The translations under genes were made by a program, and so were the position numbers. From Chamaecrista fasciculata (taxonomy: Eukaryota > Streptophyta > Magnoliopsida > Fabales > Fabaceae): 64,000 nucleotides of DNA. Of this stretch, positions 21,225 through 33,029 are shown one piece after another. The stretch is taken from the NCBI GenBank assembly GCA_003254925.1, contig QANZ01017749.1:115639-179638 (forward strand). The letters run 5' to 3'. Under the pieces are notes generated by a model that was not told where the DNA came from, did not search any database, and saw only the letters and a list, made by a program, of their open reading frames with translations. The first letter of the stretch is position 1. Every line of letters begins with the position of its first letter.

Positions 21225-23941
21225 ATGAAGCCTACAATGGAGGCTACGCGCGCCGATAATACCGTCGTCAAGCCAAAGGAAGCTAAACTATGGGGTGGCC
21301 GCTTCCAGGATAGTGTGACCGATGTCGTTGAAAGATTCACAGAGTCTATCTCATTCGATAAGCAGCTTTACAAACACGATATTATTGCAAGTAAAGCTCA
21401 CGCTTCCATGCTAGCACATCAGGTACTCTTCTTTCTTTAATTTCTCTGATCTCTCTGCGTCTTCTAATTTCTGGGCTACGATTATTATTCTTGTTTATTT
21501 AATTCCTGAAAATAGATGCAATTGTTCTGCCCTAGGGACTCATGAGCATCCATGATAGGGATTGTATTCTTCAAGGTCTTGACCACATAGAGAGGTGCAT
21601 TGAGAATGGCGAGTTCAATTGGAGAACTGATCGCGAGGATGTCCATATGAACATTGAAGCCGCACTCACTGACATGATAGGCGACCCTGCCAAGAAGCTT
21701 CACACAGCTCGGAGTCGTAATGATCAGGTTTTGACTGATTTTCGCCTCTGGTGTCGTGATGCTATCGATAAGATCTCTGCATGCATAAGGCACCTTCAGG
21801 TCTCATTGCTGACCTTGGCTTTAAAGAATGACGGACTCATTGTTCCTGGTTATACTCATTTGCAGCGTGCCCAACCGGTTTTACTGCAACATGTTCTTCT
21901 GGCATATATTGAGGAGGTGATGAGATTTTATAACTACTATCGTGCTAACTTGAAATTATATTAGTGATAAAATTGATAATGCGACCTGCATGTAGAACAT
22001 ACCACTTTTGGAATTGATAAAATTGATTTCATCCCTTACATTATTTTTAATTGTAGACGTAATGCTTTCTTTCAGCTTGAGCGTGATGCTGGTCGTTTAG
22101 TAGATTGCAGGGCTAGGATGAATTTCTGCCCTTTAGGGGCTTGTGCATTGGCTGGCACTGGGCTCCCCATTGATCGATTCATGACTTCAGATGCCTTAGG
22201 ATTTACAGCTCCTATGAGGAATAGGTATCTATCTAGCTTATATTATCCCAATAAAAACGATTTCGCTTCATTTACTTTCAAGGGAACTGGGAAGTGTCTT
22301 GTTCTTGTGTTCCACGGAGTCAATTAGGAAGCCTGGCATTTTTTTTTTGTGGGTGCTTAGCCTTCCTATGCATCTATATTTCCTGCTAATTGATTAGTAT
22401 TATCTTTATATAGTATAGATGCAGTTTCAGACCGAGATTTTGTACTGGAGTTTCTTTCTGCTAATGCCATCACAGCAATACATCTCTCTCGGCTTGGTGA
22501 AGAATGGGTCTTGTGGGCTTCAGAGGAATTTGGATTTATTACACCAAGCGACTCTGTTTCAACTGGAAGTAGTATAATGCCTCAGAAAAAGAATCCAGAT
22601 CCAATGGAACTTGTTCGTGGGAAGTCTGCCAGAGTCCTAGGAGACCTGGTTACTCTTCTCACATTATGCAAAGGACTTCCTCATGCTTATAATCGTGATT
22701 TGCAGGTATAAAAAATAATAATGTATAATGTTACAAAAGAATATATCTATATATAACTTTCATAGTTTCGCATTGTTGAGTGTTACATGATCCGGTAGAC
22801 CTTAATTTTCTGAATACTTGCATTTTCTTTTTTCTTTATTTTTTTTTGGAAGTAACAAAACAAAACCAGTGTGTCTTATTTTCAACCATGTGTAGTTTCT
22901 TCATTCATTTGTTTCATTTATTTCTTCCCTCATTGATCATTTATGCCTTTGAGATCCATAACAAGAGCCCCTACTTTTTGGAGGTAGGAAGACAAAGAAC
23001 CAGTATTTGACAGCGTAAGAACTATTTTGGGAATGCTTGAGGTATCAGCAGAGTTTGCAATGAACATAACTTTCAATCAGGAGAGAATACAAAAGGCTCT
23101 ACCAGCCGGTCATCTTGATGCGACAACTCTAGCTGACTATCTTGTTAAGAAGGTGAGTCATGTCTCTACTGGTTGTCCTATGATAAAGTTCCTTTTTCAT
23201 CCAGTTCTTGTATAAGCATTTTTGTTTAAAGATGATAAAGAATTGTGAGACTTGAGCATTATAGCCATTAGTTCTTCTAGTGAAAATCAACGTCTAGGTG
23301 CACCTTATCTAAAGCTCAGATTTGAACGAAATCTCAATAATCCTAGTATCATGTGGCTTTTGTTACTATGTCTTGGAAAACAATGTAAATCCCCTTCATC
23401 CATTCCCAACAGCCCTGTCAGCACTGGTCAGAATAGACAATTAATTAAAGTTTCAGCATAAGCCGTTGAAATAAAGTTGATCAACTTATCATTGCCCAAC
23501 TGTATTGGTTGTTTCATAAGTTATGAAAAACTTTTGTTCTTGTGTCTTGCTTTCTTTATTGGGTCATGATGCCCGAGTTAGATCTTTGCCCCTTAGACTT
23601 TTCCTTTTTGTTAAAAAATAAAAACGTATAGGGGTCTCTATTCTCTTTCCTCAGTTCTGCAAATTGACTACAAATTCTTCATCCTTTTCTTGTGCATGCA
23701 GGAAGTGCCTTTTAGGACGTCTCATGATATTGTAGGAAGATGTGTTGCCTTGTGCGTATCAAAGAAATGTCAACTTCAGGACCTGAGTCTTGATGAGTTG
23801 AGAAGTATAAGTGTAACCTTTGATGATAATGTTTATGAATATCTCGGAGTAGAAAATGCAATATCGAAATTCAGCTCCTATGGTTCTACTGGGTTAGCAT
23901 GTGTTGCCAGCCAACTTGATTATTGGGAAAGAAAACTTTAG
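21225..23941 (+). CDS. ASL: Argininosuccinate lyase (6 exons)
   Basis: Cleaves argininosuccinate to arginine and fumarate, the last step of arginine synthesis, in plants usually in plastids. Exons: 21225-21422, 21536-21916, 22076-22224, 22414-22705, 22988-23152, 23702-23941, all with GT-AG introns and phases that close; 474 residues. Family signatures are intact: KLWGGRF near the N-terminus, [20 protein letters not shown], the fumarate-lyase signature [13 protein letters not shown] in exon 4 with its flexible-loop serine, and [18 protein letters not shown] in exon 5. The start at 21225 is directly preceded by an in-frame TGA; a second ATG lies at 21237. Either start gives a protein without an obvious plastid transit peptide, so targeting may depend on an upstream exon or alternative start that I cannot see. 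Nothing suggests a broken gene. Confidence 0.93.
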
Positions 23942-24891
23942 ATCAAATGAAGACAACGTAGTACGCAACCTTCTGGATTCCGAAAGTCCTTGCAACACCT
24001 TATTCCATGGGGTTTGACAATGAGTATCCTAGCAGGAGAGATGCAAGTTAGGTATTACAACTTTACAAGTATAATATGTTTAAATTTGAAGGTGAACAAT
24101 CATTTCTTGTGCCAAGTAGTCATTTATCGAGTTAGGTAGTTTCAGAATTGTGATACCACTCCTCAGCATTATGCACATTTCATATATCTCATCTTGTAAT
24201 CATCTCCAATTTACGTTTAAGAAGTCAAAATTTTTTCTCTTTCTCAATTTATTTATTATGACAAATGAGAGAAAAATAATTCACCTCAATTGTTGAGCTT
24301 AAAAATTACAACAGAAATAAAAAGAAAACACATTTTGGACTAAGATAAGATAAATGTAAGCATTTATGAATTGAAATGAAATAAAGAAATAATTTTAAGA
24401 TAAAAATAAAAGCTAATCTATAGTTTGACGACTAAAATAATTATTTGACCTAGATAATATAAACAATAAAGAAATCAATATAAAAAATAATCGATTAAAA
24501 AATTCAACGTATTCATGTAGCAAACAATACAAAAGAATGAATATATAACAAATAGGCAAATAATTAAATGAACACTTTTTTAGCCTAGTGATGCGAAAAC
24601 TCATGATCAAGGTGAAAAAATAGACAAGAAAAAACAAATAAATATATAACACTTATTCAATTTCTTAATGATCAAAAGAAAAGGCATGAAAAGAGAGGGA
24701 GTNATGGGTAGTCTCAAGTAGCCCATGGGTATTGATTGGGCTACTTGATTAATTTGGGTAGTTAGTGGATAGGTTTATTTTAAGCCCAAGGCTTTTGTAT
24801 TAGTCAGTGGATATTGTCTTATAGGCTTGGGCCTAGGTAGTCCATGGACTACTTGGGCCCATGAGCAGGTCTACTTAGGATATAGTATATT
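23942..24891. other. Spacer between convergent genes
   Basis: Holds the 3' ends of the convergent ASL and kinase genes. The segment 24705-24870 has inverted words (agtagcccatggg, agtccatggactacttgggc) and may be a small MITE; it carries an ambiguous base at 24703. No gene seen. Confidence 0.5.
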
Positions 24892-27800
24892 TTACCTACT
24901 ATCTCCCAAGGCTTGCTGAGCATTAATTTGTTCCGACCAAGATTTATAATTTGAAGGCTTGGTCGTAGAAGTAGCACCCTTTAACCCCTCAATATTTATA
25001 ATTTGAGACCCCTTATTCCATTTTCTAAGTGCTTCGATGTAGTGATCGACATGCTCTAGCCCTTCACCGATATCTTTCATTATCTCTCTCATATACTGCT
25101 CCACTTCCATGTAAGACTTCTCTTCATCTAATTCAACTATCTCCTTGCCTTTTTCATGTGATTCTAAAAGAGATGCCAAAATAGAAGGGAGATATGACTT
25201 TCCCTTTTTAAACTTGTGTACCAATGTCTTCAACTGTCCATAACTTAAAGCCATCTCTTGGTCCAATTTGTTCATTGAGTCCTCAATATCTTTTAAATCA
25301 CTAAAGGGGTTGTTCTTGCTGCTCTGTAGATGCCAAATGTCAAAGTCAATCTGCTCCAAATTGTCCTCTTTAGTTCTCATTTCGTAGAAATTCAAAGCCT
25401 GAGAACCAGCTGGCCTACCAATAGATTGATGATATTCTTCAACTTCTGTATCGAGCATTTGAATCCTTTCCCTTGAAACTTTCAATCTCCTAGGTGACCA
25501 TCTAAGCTTGCTTCTTTTTACTTTTCCCTCAAGGATTTCATTTTGAGTAGTTAGAATAGCACCATGTAGATCTCTGCTTTTGGGAATCCTTTTTAATTTT
25601 TCACTCTCACATCTTTCAATCGCTTTCTCACATTCTGCAAGTCTTTCTTTTAACGTAGTGATCTCCATCAGAGGACCTGACAAACGACGGATATCCTGCG
25701 GTGCTAAATTCCCATTCCTCCATTCCTTCGATAACTCCTCGAACTCCAACGAGACTTGCTCAAGTTTCTTCTGAGTTTCTATCTTATTTTCCACCAGGAG
25801 TTGAATTTCCCTTCTGATTTCATCTGATTCTTCATTGATTTCTGGATACTCATTAAAAACTCTGGAATGCTTTTGTGATTCTGGTTCTTTCATCACAGGC
25901 TGATCCACAATTGCCTCTGGAGAGCTTGGTTGAGGAATTCTCTTTTCCTTGTCCCCACTCGGCTCCAACAGTGATGACAAATGATTGATTCCTTTTGGCA
26001 TGCTCGTTCCAACTGGATTTTATAAAAATCAGTTTCTATAAATATTTAAGTATGCAAGTTCAACAATGAGATATGTACCTTACATATAATTGTTCCTATT
26101 TGTTAGTGATTCATCTAAAATGATTCAAAAAGTTAACTAATTACACATAAATAGCCTTGTAACTTGGTGATGGTAACTCACTGTATTAAGAAGGAAAGCA
26201 TAAAAGTGAGTAAAATATTCTTCTTCATCATGAAAATCGACAAAATTATATGGACAAAATTCTCATTTTCTTGCTCCCACTAAATGTCTTTATAGTCCAC
26301 AAATTTTTATTGATCTTTATAACAACTGAATGTTATACTGAAGAAGTTCAATAGGATTCAACAGAAGAAAGAATCTCATCTATGTCATGATAAAATTAAA
26401 ATTATGAATCCGAGGAGAAATAAAGACAAGGAGTTCAAGCTTATTACCACTATCATCTCGGGGAGGAAGATCATGTTGGCTTTCGGGAACACCAAATGGT
26501 GAGCTTTCAAGAATTTTGACCCCTGTGAATGGTTTCTTAACCCGACTTTTTATAATTTGATTTGCATTCGAAAGTCCACGTTGGCTTTGAATTTGATGCT
26601 CATCTGCTGCTGACATGTGCTCAATAGCTTTTGCCTCTTCTGAGATTTGTGGTTCAGATTGATCACTCCCTGCGAGTTACTCAAAAACATTAGACTGTTT
26701 AATTAGGTAGAATATAGATAGAGCATGAAATGAAGAGTATGTGACTGTAAGAAAATTAACCTTCATATCGATAAGTTCCTGGCTTCCCGATTTCATTTTT
26801 CAGTATGCTTTGTAACATAAAGGAAACCGTCTCCATGCTGGGGCGTCCCTTTTTATCATCTTCAACGCAACGTAAAGCTATCCCAATGAAATCTCTTACT
26901 TGATCCATATCAGCTGAATCAGCTAAAGCTGGGTCAATGATATGTGAGATCCTTCCTTTGTGGAAATTTTTGTATGCCTACAGAAAAAAATAAAAAGACA
27001 GTGAGGCAACTTAAAGATGTTTCAAATGGATAAGTAACTCAAAAATATTTGACTTGTATTATTGTTCCATGATAAGCCTAGTGGAAAAACATGTGTTACA
27101 CTACTTTTGTTCAAGAGCATCAAATCAGCAGAGAAAGTTAATTGATTTTGATGTTAAGGAAAAGGTGCTTACCCACACTAACAAATCTGTACCATCAGGA
27201 CGATCAGTAATTTCTCTGCCGGTGATGACTTCTAACATGAAGGCTCCAAAACTGTAGGAATCTGTTTTCTCAGAAAACCGTTTCTTGAACTCAAGCTCTG
27301 GGGCCCTGAATCCACTGTACATGTTTCACAAGCTTTAGTGTTTGCATCACATGAATATAATTGGTCCATCCCACTCTCATCCCATAAAGTAACCAATCAA
27401 CAGGTACAACTCTCTCTGAATTCTATCTCACTCAATTTCATATTAGAAAGTCGAAATGCGTACAATGAACCGGCACAATCCTCGGTGGAGTTAGAGCTTT
27501 TACTTCCGGTGATGGGACGAGCAAGACCAAGGTCAGCAACTTTTGCTTTCCAATTGGCAGAAACCAATACATTTGAAGCCTTTAAGTCACGATGGATGAG
27601 GTGATGGTGTTTGTGAAGATAAGACACAGCCTCTGCTGATTGCTGCATTAGATTAGCTCGCCTATACCAATTAAGTAGCTTTTTGCCTTTAGAACCTGTT
27701 GCATTACACAAAGATTTATTATTAGTTATTCATGTGGATACATTTAAGAGTAAAATAATGATTATTCCTTAAAGTTGGTAAATTTCTCAATTTAGTCCTT

Positions 27801-30322
27801 GAAAGTAGAAACTATGAGTAACATCCTCGGACACATACCGAGACTCGAACCCAAACTCATAGGGTAAATCTCAAGGAACCTATCGGGAATGAATATTTTG
27901 ATCATATGTTAAAATAAGCAACCTCAAACCAGCCCTTCCGTTTGATCATCCCAATCTCATTTGCATTTTAATCTCTAGTATACTGTTTTCTTATTTGTTC
28001 TATAAATTGTATAATTTCATTACATGTCAATTATTTCAATAAAACTAGTAAGAGTATTGGTTGGATACTTGGGCGGGGTGCCAATTTTAAAAGACTTTGA
28101 GATCTAGTGGTGACAATTCATGTTCTTGAAAAACAAACTTGGGATTCAAAAGACTTGTAAGAGACGACTTAGCAACTATAGTAAATATGTTATTACGTGA
28201 CTTACTTGATAAAATCTTACGAACACTGTTATTGGCAAGATACTCGTAAACCAGTATAAAATCATCGTTTTCAATGCAGTAACCCAGTAGTTCCACCAAA
28301 TTGTCATGCTTCATCTTACTCAACAACAATGCTTCTTTTTTGAAGCTTTTCCTACTTCTATCTGACTTTATTGATAACCGCTTCGCTGCAATCTCCCTCC
28401 CATCAGCTAAAGAACCCTGGCAATATGATGCATTTAGGGAGTATGATATTAGCTCTTGGTCATAACAAGCAAAGAAACAATGAACAAAACCAAAAAGCAG
28501 GAGAAGGACCAATTAACAAATTAAAATAAACAACACCAATAACAGGAACATAACGAAAAGAAGGACCAACAATATATTTTGCATATCAACTAGTCTGAAA
28601 TCTTCCTCGACCTCTCTTTCTTCAACTGGAAAGTGGAAACACAACAAAACGTGCATAAAGGGCTACAGAACGTGCCAGAAAAGTCATCGAACCAGGAAGG
28701 GATTTTAAGGACAGCAAAACCAAATGAAAAAGTGTCAAAACCAAACACAAGATATGCCCAAAAGACTTTCAAATTAGAAAAGCACTTTAGGATGGAAAAA
28801 TCGCATGGAAAAGTGTTGAAATTAAACACAGGATGTGCCCAAACGGGCATCAAACCAGAACAGAAACCACAGCAAAAAAAACAAGGTCTAAAGAGAAAAA
28901 TGACCTAAAAAACACAGCCAAAACAAAGTCTAGACAGAATAACTGATACACGGGGTGAAAAGTGCGTAAAAGGTGTTGGAACCAAACCAAGGGCATGCCC
29001 AAAACAAAGTCAAGACAGAACAGAGATATATGGACACCAAAATCATAGAAAGGAAGAAGAAAACAACGGTTTAAAACCAAGCAAATACACTTTCAAACAG
29101 TACATGTTCTAGTGGATACCAAGCACTCAGTCACTGAAGCGGCTTAAAGGCAAGAAAATTTGAAGTGTCCAAAACATGCACAAATTAGCTCTTAAACCCC
29201 GACTATTTTAATCAGAGTTTTAACACAGATTTTTCAAATCTAAGAAGTACCTTAAAAGTTCAGACAATAAGTAGTCAAATCCGATTTTTAAGCTAAGTTT
29301 TTCAACACTTTAAAGTGTCTAAACATGATCAAAACAATTCTCAAATGGTAGGCTATCAAATCAGGCACTTGAGATATGTTTTATAAACTCAACTCAAACA
29401 AATAACATTTTTATCAAAATTTTGGTCGACTCATGGAATGAAAAAAAGGCCAAAACAAATGCTAAACTTCTGAAAACCGAATATTAGCAGCTAAACATTG
29501 AGCTTCAAAATGCCAAAACATGGTTGAAATACTTGCAAATGCACAACCAATCAAGAGGGGGAAAATGGCACATGAAAATGATGTCTCAAAGAACCTAAAA
29601 TCCGCTCAAAGCGGGTCTCAAATGTGAAGTAATAAAATCAGGATTTCGAGCATATAAAACAACATTCTGAAATCCGAAGCACCCAAGCATGCTCAAAATG
29701 CTTCCCAAACATTAGACCAATCGGCGACAGTTTAAAGTAAAACATCTCTCAAAAAATAGGCAATCAGATCAGAAATTAACAGACTAAAAATAAAAGATAC
29801 CAGAGGAGCTCAAAACTCAGGCTAGACAACATACACTAAATCAAGTCAAAATACACTAAATAAACAGTACACCACATGGAGGGTCAAAGTTGTCTTAAAA
29901 AAAAAAATAATAAGAAAAAAGAATCTCAACTCCTACTCAATTTTCTTCTTCTGAATTCTGAGAATGAAACAAAATAAAAAATAAAAAATTTAGGATTGTT
30001 TAGAAATCTTGCCTTAAAGACTCTCCCAAAACCCCCCTTCCCAATGACTTTTTGTTCATCAAATTGGTTGGTTGCACGAGATATATCAATCAAGGAAAAC
30101 CTCGGACAGTTCAGTGAAGCCATCTCTTTGATAAAAGCTCTATCATCATGACCATCTGACAAAAACACAGAAACAACAATCACGAATCTCAAGAATAGAA
30201 AGGCGAAGCAAATAATCCACACAAAGATGAAAAACTTTTTGCTTACTTCCGAAAGAAGACAAGCAATTTATTTTTGCGAGTGTTTTTTTTGTTCTGGCGG
30301 AAACTGCTCTCCAAATCCCCAT
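24892..30322 (-). CDS. Soluble receptor-like Ser/Thr kinase with coiled-coil tail (8 exons)
   Basis: Exons from the 5' end: 30247-30322, 30013-30155, 28206-28416, 27464-27695, 27173-27314, 26761-26977, 26448-26669, 24892-26012; 787 residues. Residues ~45-340 are a complete kinase: GKGGFGRVF (glycine loop), AAKRL lysine, HRDLKASNVLV catalytic loop, DLG in place of DFG, and GFRAPE. It belongs to the plant receptor-like kinase/Pelle family, but there is no signal peptide or membrane segment, so it is a cytoplasmic RLCK. Residues ~345-787 are a hydrophilic, Glu/Lys-rich tail whose last exon encodes long coiled coils (EIRREIQLLVENKIETQKK and following). I do not recognise this tail. Intron 2 starts with GC rather than GT (AAG|GCAAGA); using it restores the codon phase exactly. 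Invariant catalytic residues are present, so activity is likely. The specific subfamily is uncertain. Confidence 0.85.
28700..29010. repeat. Degenerate repeats inside kinase intron 2
   Basis: A ~31-base word of the form aaagtgttg-aa-ccaaacacaggatgtgccc occurs at about 28731, 28811 and 28970 with drift. They lie in an intron of 1.6 kb that shows no exon. Confidence 0.6.
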
Positions 30323-30549
30323 TGTGGAAGACCGGAGGCTCAATCTCTGTTCACAGTGAATCTGGTATCATCAGTAGAACGAAAGAAACAATATAATGGT
30401 GAAAATTGGTAAAGTAAGAGAAGAATTAAAAGAAATAGAAAAAGAAAGTACTTGTAAAAAATAATAATAATAAAATATATATAATCTACGGCTTTTATTT
30501 TAGGGATTCATTCAAACAAGTGGTGTTGGCCAAAAAAAAAAATTCAAAC

Positions 30550-30611
30550 AAGTCAACGCGTTAATATTATATGAACTATGAAGGGGAAGATGGGCATAAG
30601 TCAACGCGTTA
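30550..30611 (-). promoter_or_regulatory. Duplicated W-box/CGCG-box module upstream of the kinase
   Basis: The 14-mer aagtcaacgcgtta occurs exactly twice, at 30550-30563 and 30598-30611, about 230-290 bp upstream of the kinase ATG. On the gene's strand it reads taacgcgttgactt and contains a W-box core (TTGACT, WRKY factors) overlapping a CGCG box (ACGCGT, CAMTA factors). Both are known stress and immunity cis-elements. Function here is inferred from motif and position only. Confidence 0.45.
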
Positions 30612-31700
30612 CCAACTTCTCTCTTACCGATTCCATGCAGTCCATTAGTCAAAAGTAACCAATTCTTTTTGCATTTCCCGCCAATTCTCTTTCTTCTCTT
30701 ATTCTTTTTTTTTTTTAAAAAAAAAAAGTNTAATGTAAAAAAAATAATAATTTGTAAATATTATTGAACTTAAAAAAAGAAATAAACACATAATTAATGA
30801 TCATACATGAATATCCTGAGGATGAAAATTATTATTAATTTTGATATTGTCAACAAAATGTTTATTACTATATTTTTTTGCATATAAAAAAATTAACTTT
30901 CTTCACAAATGTACATGTCACGAACTTTGCTATATATATATGATAGAAAATTGAAAACTTTTCATTATAGATGTTCAGATGAATCAATTTAATGTTAAAA
31001 TAAATCTTTTACGAAAAAAAATATAATAAAAAATAAATCTAAATAAAACCACCACTAAATTTGACACTAAAATCTAAGTTATTATTTTCTTTGTATATAT
31101 ACGTGCTTAAATATCTTTCAAATATAGAAAATTCTAAAATGTAATTTAGATATTGTATACAATTGTGATGTGATATAATTTTTTTAAGTAGTTTAATGTT
31201 GAGACATAATAAAAAAGTAATTTTTTAAATTAATCAAAATTGTATATATAGTTGATTACCTCACTACATACATGCAAGGTCCAAATTACATCATAAACTA
31301 ACCTGCCAAATATAATCTTTATTAAAATAATTGATAATTGATTGTTTTAAAATATGACTTATATTGTGGTCAACGTTGAGACCATGGCACGTGAAGCTTA
31401 TAAAATGAGCGGAATTTTCAAAATTAACAGCTAATCATAATCTTTGTTTGTAAAAAAGCTAATCATAATCATTGACTGATTGACACATTTGACAATTTCA
31501 ATGCCACCCGTGCAAAATAAGCAGTATCTAATCATAAAGAAGAGCAACGACCTTTACAAATAAATTCAAGAGTTAGAGCTTCTAAGTCGAATTTTTACAA
31601 GAAAAAACTTTATATACGGATATTTTTCTATATTTATGAAGAAATTCTCTTAAGTATATATTGTTTTTATATTTCTTATAATCTAAATGCCACTACCACA
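30612..31700. other. Intergenic, AT-rich
   Basis: No gene recognised. One ambiguous base at 30730 beside an A homopolymer. Confidence 0.5.
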
Positions 31701-31714
31701 AAGTATTAGCTTGT

Positions 31715-32484
31715 CCTTTTTTTTTTTTATCTGAAACATAATTTATTAAAAAATAAAGCAAAGTCAAACACAGTACAAACGAAAACAAAGTAAAAATAGT
31801 CAACCTCTCCCTAATATAAGCATCACTAGATAGAATATCAACTAACAAAGGTATTTACAATTCATCCAAGAGGACTTATCCTCGTGTCAGAAAAATTGAC
31901 AAGACAATCAATTGTCAAGATAGCGAATTTAAGGATCCAACTATAGTTACAATCATCTAAATAACTGAAAACATAAATAATGCCATCTAAAAAAGACAAA
32001 CACTTTTAATCAAAAGAGCAAGCAACCCCAGCGACTACTATAAAAAAAAGACATAATCAAACTCAAAGCAACAATAAATATTTAATAAAACGTCGTCGTG
32101 AAAGCAGAACAAGAAACGACGTCGTGGGAGTACCTGACCCAGAAAAAACACCATCGAGCACCCAAAAACCAGAGCCAAACCAGGAAGTCGTCGTGGAAAG
32201 CCTAGTCTAGAGTTGTCGTCGCAGAGAAAGCCAGACCAGATTGACGCCGTTGGAGCACTCATTCAGAATCCCGCCGTCACACAATCTTAGAAACAAAGAA
32301 ACACTCTCATAAAGAGAGAGAGGAACCCTCACGGGGAAGAGATTTTCAACACTGCCTAAACGAAGGGTTATTACTATTGTGCAGGAAAAAAAAAGGGGCT
32401 ACCACCATTGGAAGGGTGATAGCCCGACGGCGACTTTGCAAAAAGAAACGCTTGAGAGAGAGAGAGCAAAGAGAAAAAACAGCT
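31715..32484 (-). mobile_element. Retroposed element with poly(A) tail
   Basis: Read on the minus strand it ends in a run of twelve A (the T run at about 31717-31728) just after ataaattatgtttcagat, and it is bracketed by a 14-bp target duplication: aagtattagcttgt at 31701-31714 and aagtactagcttgt at 32485-32498 (one difference). These are marks of LINE-driven reverse transcription. The 5' 400 bp are GC-richer and pyrimidine-rich, with a 74-codon open frame (32262-32038) lacking a known domain. It may be a LINE with a huge internal deletion, a SINE-like element, or a retrocopied transcript. Confidence 0.72.
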
Positions 32485-32498
32485 AAGTACTAGCTTGT

Positions 32499-33000
32499 TT
32501 AGGTAAAAGGACCTCTACATATAAATTGAGGAGGAAGGGAATCTAAGTATATTTTTTTCAAGAGAAAAAAACTTTATATATTATGTTTTAAATATTAATT
32601 ATAAATCTTTATTTCTTAATTATAAATTTGATTTATTTTTTATAATTTATTAAGTATAAACTTATTTCTTATATTCTTTTAATCATAATAGGATATACAT
32701 AACATTTTAATATTTATTTTTTTATTAGCGAATCTTATATTAAATATGTATGAAAAAGTTCATATATATGAACGTATTCGTTTTTATAATTAAATTTCAA
32801 AATTCAACATCTTATTAAACAAATTTAGATGCTATGATATTATCAAAAAATTGAGTAATATAGAAGACTGTGTTTTGTTATTGGACAAAATTATTTTCCA
32901 ACCTTTTCTCTTTATTAAATGATGCTTCACCGTTCAGTTCACCAACTCCCTTTGACTAGGAGCTGACCCTTTCAAATATAACAAGAAAAGGTGGTATAAT
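32499..33000. other. Intergenic, AT-rich
   Basis: Nothing recognised. Confidence 0.45.
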
Positions 33001-33029
33001 TGGATACAGAAGAGCAAAGACCTATAATG

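Noticed and set aside
28590..29080. Open frames on both strands inside kinase intron 2
   Set aside because: Repetitive Lys/Gln or Phe/Leu translations, located between exons whose phases join exactly without them.
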